Source of the DNA: an uncultured Methylococcaceae bacterium
GTDB taxonomy: Bacteria; Pseudomonadota; Gammaproteobacteria; Methylococcales; Methylococcaceae
Length of the DNA: 64,000 nt
Direction: 5' to 3'
Assembly: GCA_903859815.1 (NCBI GenBank)
Contig: CAIOOA010000136.1
Location: 51,415-115,414 of the forward strand
Shown here: positions 36,111-45,194 of the stretch, piece after piece
How positions within the stretch are numbered: position 1 is the first letter of the stretch
How the letters are laid out: every line of letters starts with the position of its first letter
The notes under the pieces: model-generated
The model's input: only the letters and a program-made list of their open reading frames with translations
Database searches by the model: none
What the model was told of the DNA's origin: nothing
Made by a program: the position numbers and the translations under genes

Positions 36111-38609
36111 ATGCGACTTACACCACAGATGGGGCTTGCGCCTTTACAGTTTGCTGAAGCTTTCCCGTTTCATCTGGCTTTTGACCGACATTTTGCCATC
36201 CGCCAATTTGGCCGTTCGTTGAGCCGTCTTTGCCCCAATTTAACCGAAGGTTCATTTTTATTTGATTATTTTAACCTCGAACGCCCTGCCTTGGGGCATG
36301 ACTTCGATACGTTAATAGCCTATCAAAACCAACTATTCGTGTTTGATGTCATACACCAAAACGTCAAGTTACGCGGACAGATAATTCATCAAGCCAATAC
36401 CGGAACCCTGCTTTTCCTTGGTTCCCCGTGGCTAACCGAACCGGGGCAGATTGCAAGGTTGGGGCTCACCTTTGATGACTTCGCTTTGCACGATGCAGTC
36501 ATTGACTTGCTTCAAGTCATGCAGGCCCAGAATATGGCCTTGGCTGACACCCGCAAGTTAGCCGACAAATTGTCACGACAACGAACTGAATTACGGGAAT
36601 CCAATGCTGCGCTTAAAGCAGAAATTGACATGCGTCGACAAACCGAGGAGATACTACAGGAAAGCGAAAACACTTTTCTCACGCTACTGGAATCAGCGTC
36701 CGAGGGGATCGTCATAGTGTCGGATCGCGGCAATGTTGAAATGGTCAACGCCCGCCTTCTTAGTATGTTTGACTACCCACGCGCTGAAATAATAGGTCAG
36801 CCTATCGAGTCGCTGATCCCAGGGCGATTTGCTGAAAACCATAAGCGTGAGCGAATTGAATTTATGCACGGGCCTCGTAACCGGCCCATGGGTGCTACCC
36901 TAGATCTATTTGGGCGACGCAAGGATGGTTCTGAATTTCCCGTGGATATAAGCTTAAGCTACGTCCATACTCACCACGGGTTATTGGTGATGGGCTTTGT
37001 TTCGGACATGACTGATCGTCGTCGGGCTGCGGAAGAACTCGAAACTGAGCGTAACTTCGCTTTGCGCGTCATGAGCGCGATGGGCCAAGGCTTGGCAGTC
37101 ATTGGGGCCAATCTAAAGTTTGAATATGTCAACCCTGCCTTCGCGGAAATGCTCAGTTATCAGCCGGAGCAAATCATCGGCAAAATGCCAGCTTTATTCA
37201 CCCATGCAGATGATATGGATTTGCTTGAAGCTGCGTTCAATCAATGCTTTTCCGACACTGTCCTGACTTGCGAGTCAAGACTGATGGATGCTGCCAATCA
37301 AATAGTGCCGGTGCTGTTAACACTGACACCCCACCATCGAGAGGGGCGGGTTATCGGAATCATCGCTGTGGTGACAAACCTTGCTGAGCGCAAACGCATC
37401 GAAGAGGCTTTGGCTCATGCAAGAGACAAGGCTTTGGAGGCATCACGCCTAAAATCAGAATTCCTTGCCACCATGAGCCACGAGATACGCACTCCGATGA
37501 ATAGCATTATCGGCATAACCGATCTTCTCATTGAAACTGGCTTGGAGGGCGAGCAAAAAAAGTTTGCCGAACTTGTGCAAGAGTCTGCCAATGCCTTGCT
37601 AACGATCATCAATGACATTTTGGATACCTCCAAGATTGAGGCAGGAAAATTAGAACTTGAGTCGATAGAATTTGATTTTCGATCCGAAATTGATGTTGTG
37701 ATTGCCTTGTTACAACCAAAAGCACAACAGAAAGCGCTCGAACTGAGGACTAAGGTAAGCCCCATGATACCTAATCGGCTGATTGGTGATCCGGGGAGAA
37801 TACGACAAGTTCTGTTCAACCTGCTCAGCAACTCGATAAAATTCACGAATAGCGGATCAGTGATTCTCAGCGTTGACTTGAAAATCCAGGAGGGTCAAAA
37901 AGCTACGCTACATTTCAGTGTGAAAGACAGCGGTATTGGCATAGCGGCAAACGTTAAGGAACAACTTTTCCAACCCTTCATGCAAGCCGACAGGTCTACA
38001 ACTCGCAAATTTGGCGGCACTGGCCTCGGCCTTGCCATTACAAAAAAAATAGTGGATTTGATGGAGGGGAGTATCGGTGTGGACAGCGAAGAGGGAGTTG
38101 GTTCCATCTTTTGGTTTGAAGTGGCTCTGGAAGTCGCGCCTGAACTCCCAGAACGGAACCCCGCCCCCAAGCTTTGGAATGAAGACTCCTCGGAATACCC
38201 TGTCAAAAGACCGAAGGCATCCTCTAACATTCTGTTAGTCGAAGATAATGAAGTGAATACGCTGATCGCACTCAGGATGCTTGAACGCTTGGGGTACGCT
38301 GCGGATCGTGTTTCCAATGGGAAGGAAGCGGTGGAAGCTGTTCAGCAAAAGCACTATACCCTCCTTTTGATGGACTGCCAAATGCCCGAAATGGATGGTT
38401 TGGATGCGACCCGCGCTATCCGGGCTTGGGAGGCAGCGCACGGTGGGCATGTGACCATCGTGGCAATGACAGCCAACGCCATGGTTGAAGATAGGGTCTT
38501 GTGCCTGTCCTCGGGCATGGACGATTATCTAAGCAAACCGGTGGACAGGCAAAGTTTGAGTGCTGTGTTAGAGAAGTGGTTAGTTGGCACATCATCCACC
38601 TGCCTATGA
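36111..38609 (+). CDS. H-NOX-associated hybrid sensor histidine kinase
   Basis: An 832-residue protein. Residues about 10-160 form a HNOBA (haem-NO-binding-associated) domain (FDRHFAIRQFGRSLSRLCPNL, GSPWLTEPGQIARLGLTFDDFALHDAV) followed by a coiled coil. Two PAS domains come next (about 190-315 and 320-435), then HisKA with SHEIRTPMNSIIG (phospho-acceptor His457), HATPase with FNLLSNSIKFT and GGTGLGLAI, and a receiver domain with phospho-acceptor Asp755 in LLMDCQMPEMDG. No transmembrane helix is seen, so it should be cytosolic. The H-NOX protein would gate kinase activity through the HNOBA region. There is no HPt domain or output regulator in the window. Confidence 0.92.
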   Translation: MRLTPQMGLAPLQFAEAFPFHLAFDRHFAIRQFGRSLSRLCPNLTEGSFLFDYFNLERPALGHDFDTLIAYQNQLFVFDVIHQNVKLRGQIIHQANTGTLLFLGSPWLTEPGQIARLGLTFDDFALHDAVIDLLQVMQAQNMALADTRKLADKLSRQRTELRESNAALKAEIDMRRQTEEILQESENTFLTLLESASEGIVIVSDRGNVEMVNARLLSMFDYPRAEIIGQPIESLIPGRFAENHKRERIEFMHGPRNRPMGATLDLFGRRKDGSEFPVDISLSYVHTHHGLLVMGFVSDMTDRRRAAEELETERNFALRVMSAMGQGLAVIGANLKFEYVNPAFAEMLSYQPEQIIGKMPALFTHADDMDLLEAAFNQCFSDTVLTCESRLMDAANQIVPVLLTLTPHHREGRVIGIIAVVTNLAERKRIEEALAHARDKALEASRLKSEFLATMSHEIRTPMNSIIGITDLLIETGLEGEQKKFAELVQESANALLTIINDILDTSKIEAGKLELESIEFDFRSEIDVVIALLQPKAQQKALELRTKVSPMIPNRLIGDPGRIRQVLFNLLSNSIKFTNSGSVILSVDLKIQEGQKATLHFSVKDSGIGIAANVKEQLFQPFMQADRSTTRKFGGTGLGLAITKKIVDLMEGSIGVDSEEGVGSIFWFEVALEVAPELPERNPAPKLWNEDSSEYPVKRPKASSNILLVEDNEVNTLIALRMLERLGYAADRVSNGKEAVEAVQQKHYTLLLMDCQMPEMDGLDATRAIRAWEAAHGGHVTIVAMTANAMVEDRVLCLSSGMDDYLSKPVDRQSLSAVLEKWLVGTSSTCL

Positions 38610-38756
38610 TCTGCCCCCTGAAATTAAGCTAAATGTTGGAGCGGTCTGCCATTAGACAACAGCCTGTTTTTTCAACTGTCATTTAATGTAAGGAAACAAA
38701 AGGTGTAAAATTAACTCCAATATGCCGAAATACTACTAGCAAATAGGGGAACCACA

Positions 38757-39845
38757 GTGGCCAGCATTACAAAATCTGATGTCGAAAATGTACTGAAGCA
38801 ATTTATCGACCCTAATTTGGGCGTGGATATTGTCTCTGCGAAAACAATCAAACAGATCGAAGCAGATGACACTCGCATTTCGGTCAAAATTGTTCTGGGT
38901 TATCCAGCCAATAGCATAAAAGCCGAATTAGCCGAAGCGGTTCGCTCAGCCATTAGCAATAGCACTGGCATAGCCGATGTCACCGTTGATTTAAGCAGCA
39001 ACATTCTTTCTCACGCAGTGCAGAAAAACCTCAAACCGATGGCCGGGGTGAAAAACATCATCGCCGTGGCTTCCGGCAAGGGTGGCGTGGGCAAATCCAC
39101 CACGGCGGTCAATCTGGCTTTGGCGCTGTCCGCCGAGGGCGCACGAGTGGGCATACTGGATGCCGACATTTATGGCCCTAGCCAACCGACTATGCTGGGA
39201 CTGTCTGGCAAGCCGGAAGTGGACGGTCAATCCATATTGCCAAAGCTTGCCTATGGTGTGCAATCCATGTCCATCGGTTATTTGATCGACGATGACACAC
39301 CGATGATTTGGCGTGGACCCATGGTGACTGGCGCATTGCAGCAATTGCTGAACGACACCCGCTGGGACAAGCTGGATTATTTAATCATAGACCTGCCTCC
39401 CGGCACTGGCGATATTCAATTGACCTTGGCCCAGCAAATTCCCGTATCGGGCGCGGTCATCGTCACCACCCCGCAAGACATTGCCTTGCTGGATGCGCAG
39501 AGAGGCTTGAAAATGTTCGAGAAGGTCAGTGTGCCGGTGTTGGGCATCATTGAAAACATGAGCATTCATATATGTTCGAATTGTGGGCATGAAGAACCTA
39601 TTTTTGGCGAGGGCGGTGCGTTGAAAATGTCGGAAAAATATGGGGTGGATTTGTTAGGGTCATTGCCATTGGACATTCACATCCGCGAACAGGCTGATAG
39701 CGGTCATCCCACCGTGGTGGCCGACCCGAAAGGACGCAGCGCTCAGATTTACCGGGAGATTGCCCGTAAATTGGCCGGCCGGTTGGCGCTCACCTCGAAG
39801 GATTACAGTGCTAAATTTCCTACCATCAGCATAGTGAACAATTGA
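38757..39845 (+). CDS. apbC: Mrp/ApbC, iron-sulfur cluster carrier ATPase
   Basis: A 362-residue P-loop ATPase. An N-terminal MIP18/DUF59 domain ([17 protein letters not shown]) is followed by the deviant Walker [14 protein letters not shown], the switch region [29 protein letters not shown] and the CxxC pair in [17 protein letters not shown] that holds a bridging cluster in the dimer. It uses a GTG start with an AGGGG site upstream. It inserts or transfers [4Fe-4S] clusters. dcd begins in the last base of its stop codon; mrp-dcd is a common gammaproteobacterial pair. Confidence 0.94.
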   Translation: MASITKSDVENVLKQFIDPNLGVDIVSAKTIKQIEADDTRISVKIVLGYPANSIKAELAEAVRSAISNSTGIADVTVDLSSNILSHAVQKNLKPMAGVKNIIAVASGKGGVGKSTTAVNLALALSAEGARVGILDADIYGPSQPTMLGLSGKPEVDGQSILPKLAYGVQSMSIGYLIDDDTPMIWRGPMVTGALQQLLNDTRWDKLDYLIIDLPPGTGDIQLTLAQQIPVSGAVIVTTPQDIALLDAQRGLKMFEKVSVPVLGIIENMSIHICSNCGHEEPIFGEGGALKMSEKYGVDLLGSLPLDIHIREQADSGHPTVVADPKGRSAQIYREIARKLAGRLALTSKDYSAKFPTISIVNN

Positions 39846-40429
39846 TGAGACTCTGTGACCGTGACATCATTGCCGCCCTTGATGGGGGGAGCATTACGAT
39901 GAACCCTCGCCCGGACGACTCGCGAATTAGCGGGGTAAGCGTGGATTTGCTACTTGGCAACCGCTTCCGGGTATTCAGTTCCCATACCACCCCTTACATC
40001 GACTTGTCGGGCTCGCGAGAGGAAATGAATGCCGCCATTGAGAAGGTTATGAGCGATGAAGTTGTCATCGAAGCAGGGGAGGCTTTCTTTCTTCACCCCG
40101 GAGAATTGGCATTGGGTGCCACCTTGGACTCCATTACCCTGCCTGATGACATTGTGGGCTGGCTGGATGGGCGATCCAGTCTGGCAAGGCTAGGTTTGAT
40201 GGTGCATGTCACCGCCCACCGTATCGACCCCGGCTGGAGTGGCAACATCGTGTTGGAATTTTATAATTCTGGTAAATTGCCTTTGGCTTTACGACCCGGC
40301 ATGTCCATAGGCGCGATCAGTTTCGAGCCGATGAGTGGGCCGGCTGATCGCCCTTATCGCAAACGTGCCGATGCCAAATACCGTGACCAAGACGGGCCGA
40401 CGGCCAGCCGAATTAGCGAAGACAAATAG
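39845..40429 (+). CDS. dcd: Dcd, dCTP deaminase
   Basis: A 194-residue enzyme starting [15 protein letters not shown], aligned with the E. coli protein nearly end to end. Key parts: INPRPDD-like [64 protein letters not shown] with the catalytic Glu region in NIVLEFYN, and the ATP-lid-like C-terminus [16 protein letters not shown]. It deaminates dCTP to dUTP as a step to dTTP. The ATG at 39845 overlaps the mrp stop by one base. Confidence 0.96.
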   Translation: MRLCDRDIIAALDGGSITMNPRPDDSRISGVSVDLLLGNRFRVFSSHTTPYIDLSGSREEMNAAIEKVMSDEVVIEAGEAFFLHPGELALGATLDSITLPDDIVGWLDGRSSLARLGLMVHVTAHRIDPGWSGNIVLEFYNSGKLPLALRPGMSIGAISFEPMSGPADRPYRKRADAKYRDQDGPTASRISEDK

Positions 40430-40529
40430 TCTTGGATTTTTTGTTGGTGATTACGCTATCTTTAATTCAAACAAACGGCGTGTTATTTGGAATCAGTGCC
40501 GTCACTTTGCCAATAAAGAGGGTACGATC

Positions 40530-41099
40530 ATGCGAATTTACATTGCTAATGCATACGTCTTCACCAGCGCATTGCTACTACCTTGGGTTGGGGGTCAGCT
40601 AATGGCCGCTGATGCCGTGTATAAATGCGTGAAAAATGGCAAGATCAGTTATTCTTCCAACCCTTCGGCCAAGGACGGTCAATGTCAACAGACGGCTATT
40701 AGGGACGATGGGCCAAAGCCGGAAGAACTAGCCCGAATTTTGGAAACGAAGCGGCTACGCCAAGAGGAGGAAAGAAAAGCCAACGAAATCGCGCAAAAGG
40801 AAAGAGATGTTCGTGCCAAAGAATTGGAAGCGGCTGCTGCCGACCGCCGTGCCAAGGCCATTGAGGAGGAGTTGCTGTTGTTAAAGCAGACGCCTCAAAC
40901 CCCCCCGCCTGTAGTGGGAGGCTATCCCTATTATTACCCTTATTATGGAGTGCCGATGCCGGGTCCAATCCATCCCTATCCACCCCATCATCAGCGCCCC
41001 TACCCGCCTAGTTATGAGGTTCCCGGCCAACCGGTGCATCCCTTGCCTCAACCTTTACCAGCACAACAAAATAGGATTGTGCCGATACAAATACGATAG
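40530..41099 (+). CDS. DUF4124-type exported protein with Pro/Tyr-rich tail
   Basis: A 189-residue exported protein. The ATG at 40530 opens a signal peptide ending QLMAADA; the same frame runs back into dcd but that part is not likely to be translated. A short DUF4124-like domain (VYKCVKNGKISYSSNPSAKDGQC) comes first, then a highly charged coiled coil (ETKRLRQEEERKANEIAQKERDV), and a tail dominated by Pro, Tyr and His (GGYPYYYPYYGVPMPGP...). The DUF4124 module is common in secreted gammaproteobacterial proteins and has no proven function. The tail suggests binding to peptidoglycan or to another envelope part, as a guess. Confidence 0.75.
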   Translation: MRIYIANAYVFTSALLLPWVGGQLMAADAVYKCVKNGKISYSSNPSAKDGQCQQTAIRDDGPKPEELARILETKRLRQEEERKANEIAQKERDVRAKELEAAAADRRAKAIEEELLLLKQTPQTPPPVVGGYPYYYPYYGVPMPGPIHPYPPHHQRPYPPSYEVPGQPVHPLPQPLPAQQNRIVPIQIR

Positions 41100-41126
41100 G
41101 CTTAAGGTGAGAAATATTGTTTCTTT

Positions 41127-41369
41127 TTACCGTGGTGTGGCAGATTGGGCTTTATTGATGCCCGTGTTTAAGCCGTGAGGGTGTAAAATTCCCGTTTGAT
41201 AGCCGAGCAACAGCAAAAAAAATAGGGCTAGGGACAAGCCTATGCGCAAGGTTAGTGCCTTGATGGTTCTGGACGAGCGCTCGCCGTCGATGAACAAATA
41301 TTTCAACGCCATGCCTAAGCTGGCAATGATCAAAATAAACACAAATATAATCACAGTCTTGGTTATCAT
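41127..41369 (-). CDS. DUF2909 twin-transmembrane protein
   Basis: An 80-residue membrane protein with two helices (VIIFVFILIIASLGMALKYLFI and ALFFLLLLGYQTGIL) and the motif RTIKALTLRIGLSLALF between, typical of the DUF2909 family, which is regularly found in cytochrome c oxidase assembly clusters beside SURF1. The ATG at 41369 fits the family start MITKTVIIF; the longer frame upstream has no support. It is transcribed divergently from SURF1, with 75 bases between the starts. The function is unknown, presumably in oxidase maturation. Confidence 0.8.
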   Translation of the reverse strand: MITKTVIIFVFILIIASLGMALKYLFIDGERSSRTIKALTLRIGLSLALFFLLLLGYQTGILHPHGLNTGINKAQSATPR

Positions 41370-41444
41370 GGCTTTTCTTAAGCGTTGCAGTTGGAACATT
41401 ACAGTTTTGTGAACAGTATTATAAGTCACTCGTTTAGTCACCTG

Positions 41445-42173
41445 ATGAAAAATTATTATTTTAGGCCAGGTTGGGTGCAAAGCTTGGCCTTCTTAGCAGT
41501 ATTGCCCCTTTTCATTTCTTTGGGTGTGTGGCAATTGCACAGGGTGGATGAAAAACGGGAATTGATGAATCAACGGGAGCGCCGCCATAGCGAGCCTGCA
41601 TTGCCTGCCACCTCCGAAGCATGGGCGAACGATAACAATCGTTATCGTCGAATTGATTTGGCGGGCGAATTCGATGTGGAACACCAGTTTTTGATAGACA
41701 ACCAAATCAACAATCAACAGGCGGGCTACTTGGTGTTGACCCCGCTGCGCATAGAGGGTCTGCCTGAAGCCGTGTTGGTTAATCGAGGATGGTTGCCTGT
41801 TGGCAAAGACCGGCATCAATTGCCTGACCTAGCCATCAAACAAGCCAAGGTTCGCTTCATAGGGGTCATCGACAAGTTGCCAAATGTTGGTTTTAAGCTC
41901 AAAGGGGCGGAAATTCCCAGCCCTGGCTGGCCTTCCGTGGTGCAATTCGCCGATGTGCAGCGTTTATCCGAGCGTCTGGGTTATCCCTTGTTGCCCTATC
42001 AGGTATTATTGCCTCCCGATATGGCTGACACCTATGCACAAGACTGGAAACCTGCCAGCCTCCATCCTGAAACCAATCAAGGCTATGCGCTGCAATGGTT
42101 TTCGTTTGCGCTGGTGTTGTCGATTCTATATGTTTGGTATGGTTTCAAACCCAAACCCAATGCCGATCAATAA
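41445..42173 (+). CDS. SURF1 family cytochrome oxidase assembly protein
   Basis: A 242-residue protein with two transmembrane helices at its ends (QSLAFLAVLPLFISLGVWQL and QWFSFALVLSILYVWYGF) and a periplasmic domain between, the SURF1 layout. Family motifs: GVWQLHRVDEKRELM, GYLVLTPLRIEG, VLVNRGWLPVG and HPETNQGYALQWFSFA (usual form H-x-x-YAxQWF). SURF1 aids haem a insertion into subunit I of aa3-type oxidases. The start at 41445 places the basic residues just before helix 1. Neighbours DUF2909 and the SCO-like gene agree with an oxidase-assembly locus, although no oxidase subunit gene is in the window. Confidence 0.88.
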   Translation: MKNYYFRPGWVQSLAFLAVLPLFISLGVWQLHRVDEKRELMNQRERRHSEPALPATSEAWANDNNRYRRIDLAGEFDVEHQFLIDNQINNQQAGYLVLTPLRIEGLPEAVLVNRGWLPVGKDRHQLPDLAIKQAKVRFIGVIDKLPNVGFKLKGAEIPSPGWPSVVQFADVQRLSERLGYPLLPYQVLLPPDMADTYAQDWKPASLHPETNQGYALQWFSFALVLSILYVWYGFKPKPNADQ

Positions 42174-42213
42174 TTAAATTTTTCAAACTCAAAATGATAA
42201 GGGTGCTCGACTA

Positions 42214-42825
42214 GTGACCTCAACAAACACCAAAGCCTGGCGCAATCGCCTGATGGTTATATCGATAGCGATGATTTGCATTATTCCTTTTAGCTTCGCC
42301 TGGTATTTGGCAAAGAACCCGCACTTGATACAGGATAGGCAGAAAACCAATAAAGGTCATCTCATCACGCCGGCCCGGATCATCGATTATGAGCTTTTTT
42401 TCCAAACCCCGGTTGTGGGCGTCGAAAACCTCCCCGAGATCAAAGGTCACTGGGTTATAGTCCAAATTGTCAATAGCCCTGTCTGCAACGAAAGCTGCAA
42501 ACTAACTTTGCAACAAACCGAAAAGGTTCGATTGTTGATGAGCAAAGACATTCCTCGTGTCCGGCGGTTGTTGTTGCTATCCCCCGAAGCCGTCCCGGAT
42601 TCGACTCAGGAGATTGCCAACCTATACCCCACTCTTCTAATGACAGGTTTATCTGGAGATTTGCGGCAGCGTTTGGAGGAAGCCGTGGGCGGTCCTTTGA
42701 GGGATGGCATGGTATTGCTGCTGGACCCCATGTCCAATGTGATGATGTGGTACGAACCTGGCACGGACCCTTATGATATTTTGCGGGATATGCAGCGACT
42801 GTTGCGAATCTCTCAGATCGGCTGA
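42214..42825 (+). CDS. SCO-like membrane-anchored protein of oxidase clusters
   Basis: A 203-residue protein with one N-terminal helix (LMVISIAMICIIPFSFAWYLA) and a thioredoxin-like periplasmic domain. The sequence SPVCNESCKLTL contains a CxxxC pair in the place of the copper-binding cysteines of SCO/SenC proteins, and the helices that follow fit (RLLMSKDIPRVRRLLLLSP). It lacks the obvious downstream His of true SCO1, so copper binding is possible but unsure. It starts with GTG and has an AAGGG upstream. Between SURF1 and COX15-type genes such a protein is usual in gammaproteobacterial cox clusters. I infer a role in oxidase maturation. Confidence 0.7.
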   Translation: MTSTNTKAWRNRLMVISIAMICIIPFSFAWYLAKNPHLIQDRQKTNKGHLITPARIIDYELFFQTPVVGVENLPEIKGHWVIVQIVNSPVCNESCKLTLQQTEKVRLLMSKDIPRVRRLLLLSPEAVPDSTQEIANLYPTLLMTGLSGDLRQRLEEAVGGPLRDGMVLLLDPMSNVMMWYEPGTDPYDILRDMQRLLRISQIG

Positions 42826-42869
42826 TGGCATCATGCCTTTCAATTAATCCAATATAAAGGTGGCTATGT

Positions 42870-42900
42870 CCGCCCTAGGGCGAATGAATTCGCCCCTACA
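42870..42900. repeat. Short palindromic dispersed repeat
   Basis: An 8-bp stem GGGCGAAT-GA-ATTCGCCC flanked by GCCCTA and CCTACA, just upstream of the fusion gene. This GGGCGAATGAATTCGCCC-type hairpin resembles repeats scattered in many bacterial genomes. It might also act as a weak terminator. Confidence 0.6.
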
Positions 42901-42932
42901 ATAAACTAGATAGATTCAAATCCTGGATACTT

Positions 42933-44996
42933 ATGTTTAGAAAACTAGCCTTATTTTGCGTAATCCTGACTCTGTGCGTCATGACCTTGGGTGCTTATGT
43001 CCGTATCGCCGACGAGGGACTCGGTTGCCCGCAATGGCCTGGTTGCCTCGGCTTGCCGATTGTCGAAGACTCACCCAAAGCACTACCCACACTAGACCCA
43101 ATTTTGGAAGAAGCGGCAATGCCTGCACTGCCGGAAAGCCCAAAGGCTTGGGCAAAATTGGGCATTCGTATTCTAGGCGGTGGCTTAGGGGTAATGGTGC
43201 TGGGACTGGTTTTGCTGGCGTTTCGGGTCAAGGAACGACGCTTATTAGCGGTATTATGGTCATTATTAGCCCTTTCCTTGGTTGGTTTGTTGGCAGTGGC
43301 GGGTAGATGGGGAGTCGCCTTGTGGACTGTCCCTGCTTTTGTAACGGGTCATTTGTTAACGGGTTTTGCCACCCTAGCCGTACTCTATTGGTTAAGCTTG
43401 AACCAAAGCCCAAATGCCGACGACCGGCCTTATGTTGGAAATGGGCTGCGCTGGCTGGCTAGAATCGGATTATTGGTGCTGGCCATGCAAATCAGCTTGG
43501 GGGCTTGGACTAGCGCCAACCATGCCGGTTTGACCTGTCAAGACTTTCCAACGTGTTTAAATAGCTTCAATCCGCCGGTTGATTACGCCGAAGGCTTCAG
43601 CCCATCCTTGGAAGCCGAAAATAATACAAGCGCCAATTTGCCCTTTACCGCCAGAGCCGCGATTCATTGGGCGCACCGGTTAGGGGCAGTGCTGACCTAC
43701 CTGCTGCTGACTCTGCTGGCCCTGAACCTGACCTCCAACCGCCTTGCCCCACGACTCAGCAAACCGGCACTGCTGCTTAATTTCCTGTTACTGGTGCAAA
43801 TTGCCCTAGGCATAGCCACGGTGTTGCTACGCCTGCCCATCCCCATCGTGTTAGCGCATAACGTCGTTGCGGCTTTGCTATTGTTGAACCTGCTGCATAT
43901 TGTCTTTTATCTGCGCACTCCGTTAAAGGAAGCCTTGCCGGTCGTGGACAAAGCAAGGCGCGAAGAAGTCGTGGCGAGGCGCGAATTGCCGGAAATTCCC
44001 GCCGAGGTGATTCCTCCGCCGGTTATCGTTCCGCCCGTCGAAGCCGAGTTGCGCCGTGAAGTACCCGTCACTGAACCAGAAGGATTGTTCGGACGGCTTA
44101 AATCCGGCCTAGGCAAGACACGGGGAGGCTTGACTGGCTTTCTTGCCAATCTAGCCTTGGGCAAAAAATCCATCGATGGCGATTTGTTGGAAGACATTGA
44201 AGGACAACTGCTGATGGCGGACATCGGCGTGGCGGCGACTTCCGAAATCATCGCCGATCTGACCAACAGCCTGGAACGCAGCCAGTTGAATGACATTAAT
44301 GCGCTCACCACCCGTTTGCGCGAACATCTTTACGAGATTATTGCCCCGGTCAGCCAGCCACTTGTCATCACCCCTGACAAGAAGCCTTTCGTCATTCTCG
44401 TCGTCGGGGTCAATGGGGTAGGCAAGACCACCACTATCGGCAAGCTCGCCAACCGATTGCAAAACCAAGGCTTGAGCGTCATGCTTGCAGCGGGCGACAC
44501 CTTCCGCGCCGCTGCTGTCGAACAATTGCAGGCTTGGGGCGAGCGCAATCATATTCAAGTCATTTCCCAAGGTTCGGGGGCGGATTCTGCTTCGGTGATT
44601 TTCGATGGCATTCAAGCGGCAAAATCACGCAACGTGGATGTGTTGATTGCCGACACCGCTGGCCGTTTGCACACCAAGTCTAACCTGATGGAAGAACTGA
44701 CTAAGATCAAACGCATCATGGCGAAGCTGGACCCTGCCGCTCCGCATGAAGTCTTGCTGGTGCTGGATGGCGGAACCGGTCAAAACGCCTTAAGCCAAAC
44801 CAAGCAGTTCAATGAAGCGGTTAGCTTGACCGGCCTTGCCGTCACCAAACTAGACGGAACCGCCAAAGGCGGGGTAGTCTTCGCCCTCGCCAAGCAATTC
44901 GGCATCCCCATCCGCTATATCGGCGTAGGCGAAACCATTGAAGATTTGCAGGATTTTGACGCGAAGAAGTTTATTGAAGCTTTGTTTGTGGAGTAA
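42933..44996 (+). CDS. ftsY: COX15/CtaA-like membrane domain fused to FtsY (SRP receptor GTPase)
   Basis: One uninterrupted 687-codon frame joins two families. Residues 1-330 are a COX15/CtaA haem A synthase-type protein with about eight helices: GLGCPQWPGC, TGHLLTGF (His140), HAGLTCQDFPTC, IHWAHRLGA (His248) and VLAHNVVAAL (His309). In the first half, where relatives have E-x-x-H-R, this protein reads K75-L-G-I78-R79, so the catalytic Glu and one haem-ligand His appear lost. Residues about 331-382 form a charged, Pro-rich linker. From about 383 comes a complete FtsY NG domain: GLFGRLKSGLGKTR, Walker A GVNGVGKTTT (492-501), DTFRAAAVEQL, DTAGRL, TKLDGTAKGG and GVGETIEDLQDFDAKKF. FtsY docks the signal recognition particle at the membrane; here its acidic A domain is replaced by a membrane protein. 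It lies after SURF1 and SCO-like genes. Confidence 0.88.
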   Translation: MFRKLALFCVILTLCVMTLGAYVRIADEGLGCPQWPGCLGLPIVEDSPKALPTLDPILEEAAMPALPESPKAWAKLGIRILGGGLGVMVLGLVLLAFRVKERRLLAVLWSLLALSLVGLLAVAGRWGVALWTVPAFVTGHLLTGFATLAVLYWLSLNQSPNADDRPYVGNGLRWLARIGLLVLAMQISLGAWTSANHAGLTCQDFPTCLNSFNPPVDYAEGFSPSLEAENNTSANLPFTARAAIHWAHRLGAVLTYLLLTLLALNLTSNRLAPRLSKPALLLNFLLLVQIALGIATVLLRLPIPIVLAHNVVAALLLLNLLHIVFYLRTPLKEALPVVDKARREEVVARRELPEIPAEVIPPPVIVPPVEAELRREVPVTEPEGLFGRLKSGLGKTRGGLTGFLANLALGKKSIDGDLLEDIEGQLLMADIGVAATSEIIADLTNSLERSQLNDINALTTRLREHLYEIIAPVSQPLVITPDKKPFVILVVGVNGVGKTTTIGKLANRLQNQGLSVMLAAGDTFRAAAVEQLQAWGERNHIQVISQGSGADSASVIFDGIQAAKSRNVDVLIADTAGRLHTKSNLMEELTKIKRIMAKLDPAAPHEVLLVLDGGTGQNALSQTKQFNEAVSLTGLAVTKLDGTAKGGVVFALAKQFGIPIRYIGVGETIEDLQDFDAKKFIEALFVE

Positions 44997-45028
44997 ATAG
45001 GGTGGAATAATGTAGACCAGAAAACGAT

Positions 45029-45150
45029 CACTGCCTTAAGTTAAGGATTTTACGCATGGCAAAACCGTTTGTAGTCCCGGCTTCAGCCAGTTCTTTCCGG
45101 TTGGTTTACCGCCTAAAGGCGGGACTACGAACGCTAACTTAACGGTAGTG
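45029..45150. repeat. Long imperfect palindrome, MITE-like
   Basis: The outer arms CACTGCCTTAAGTTA and TAACTTAACGGTAGTG are imperfect reverse complements, and inside lie GTAGTCCCGG and CGGGACTAC with a further CCGG/CCGG core. The 122-base segment can fold into one long hairpin. It lies between the fusion gene and the convergent gene at 45195 and may also end transcription from both sides. Confidence 0.7.
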
Positions 45151-45194
45151 TCGCTGGAGCGTGGAAACTAGAATAACGCTTCTATTATTCCAGC

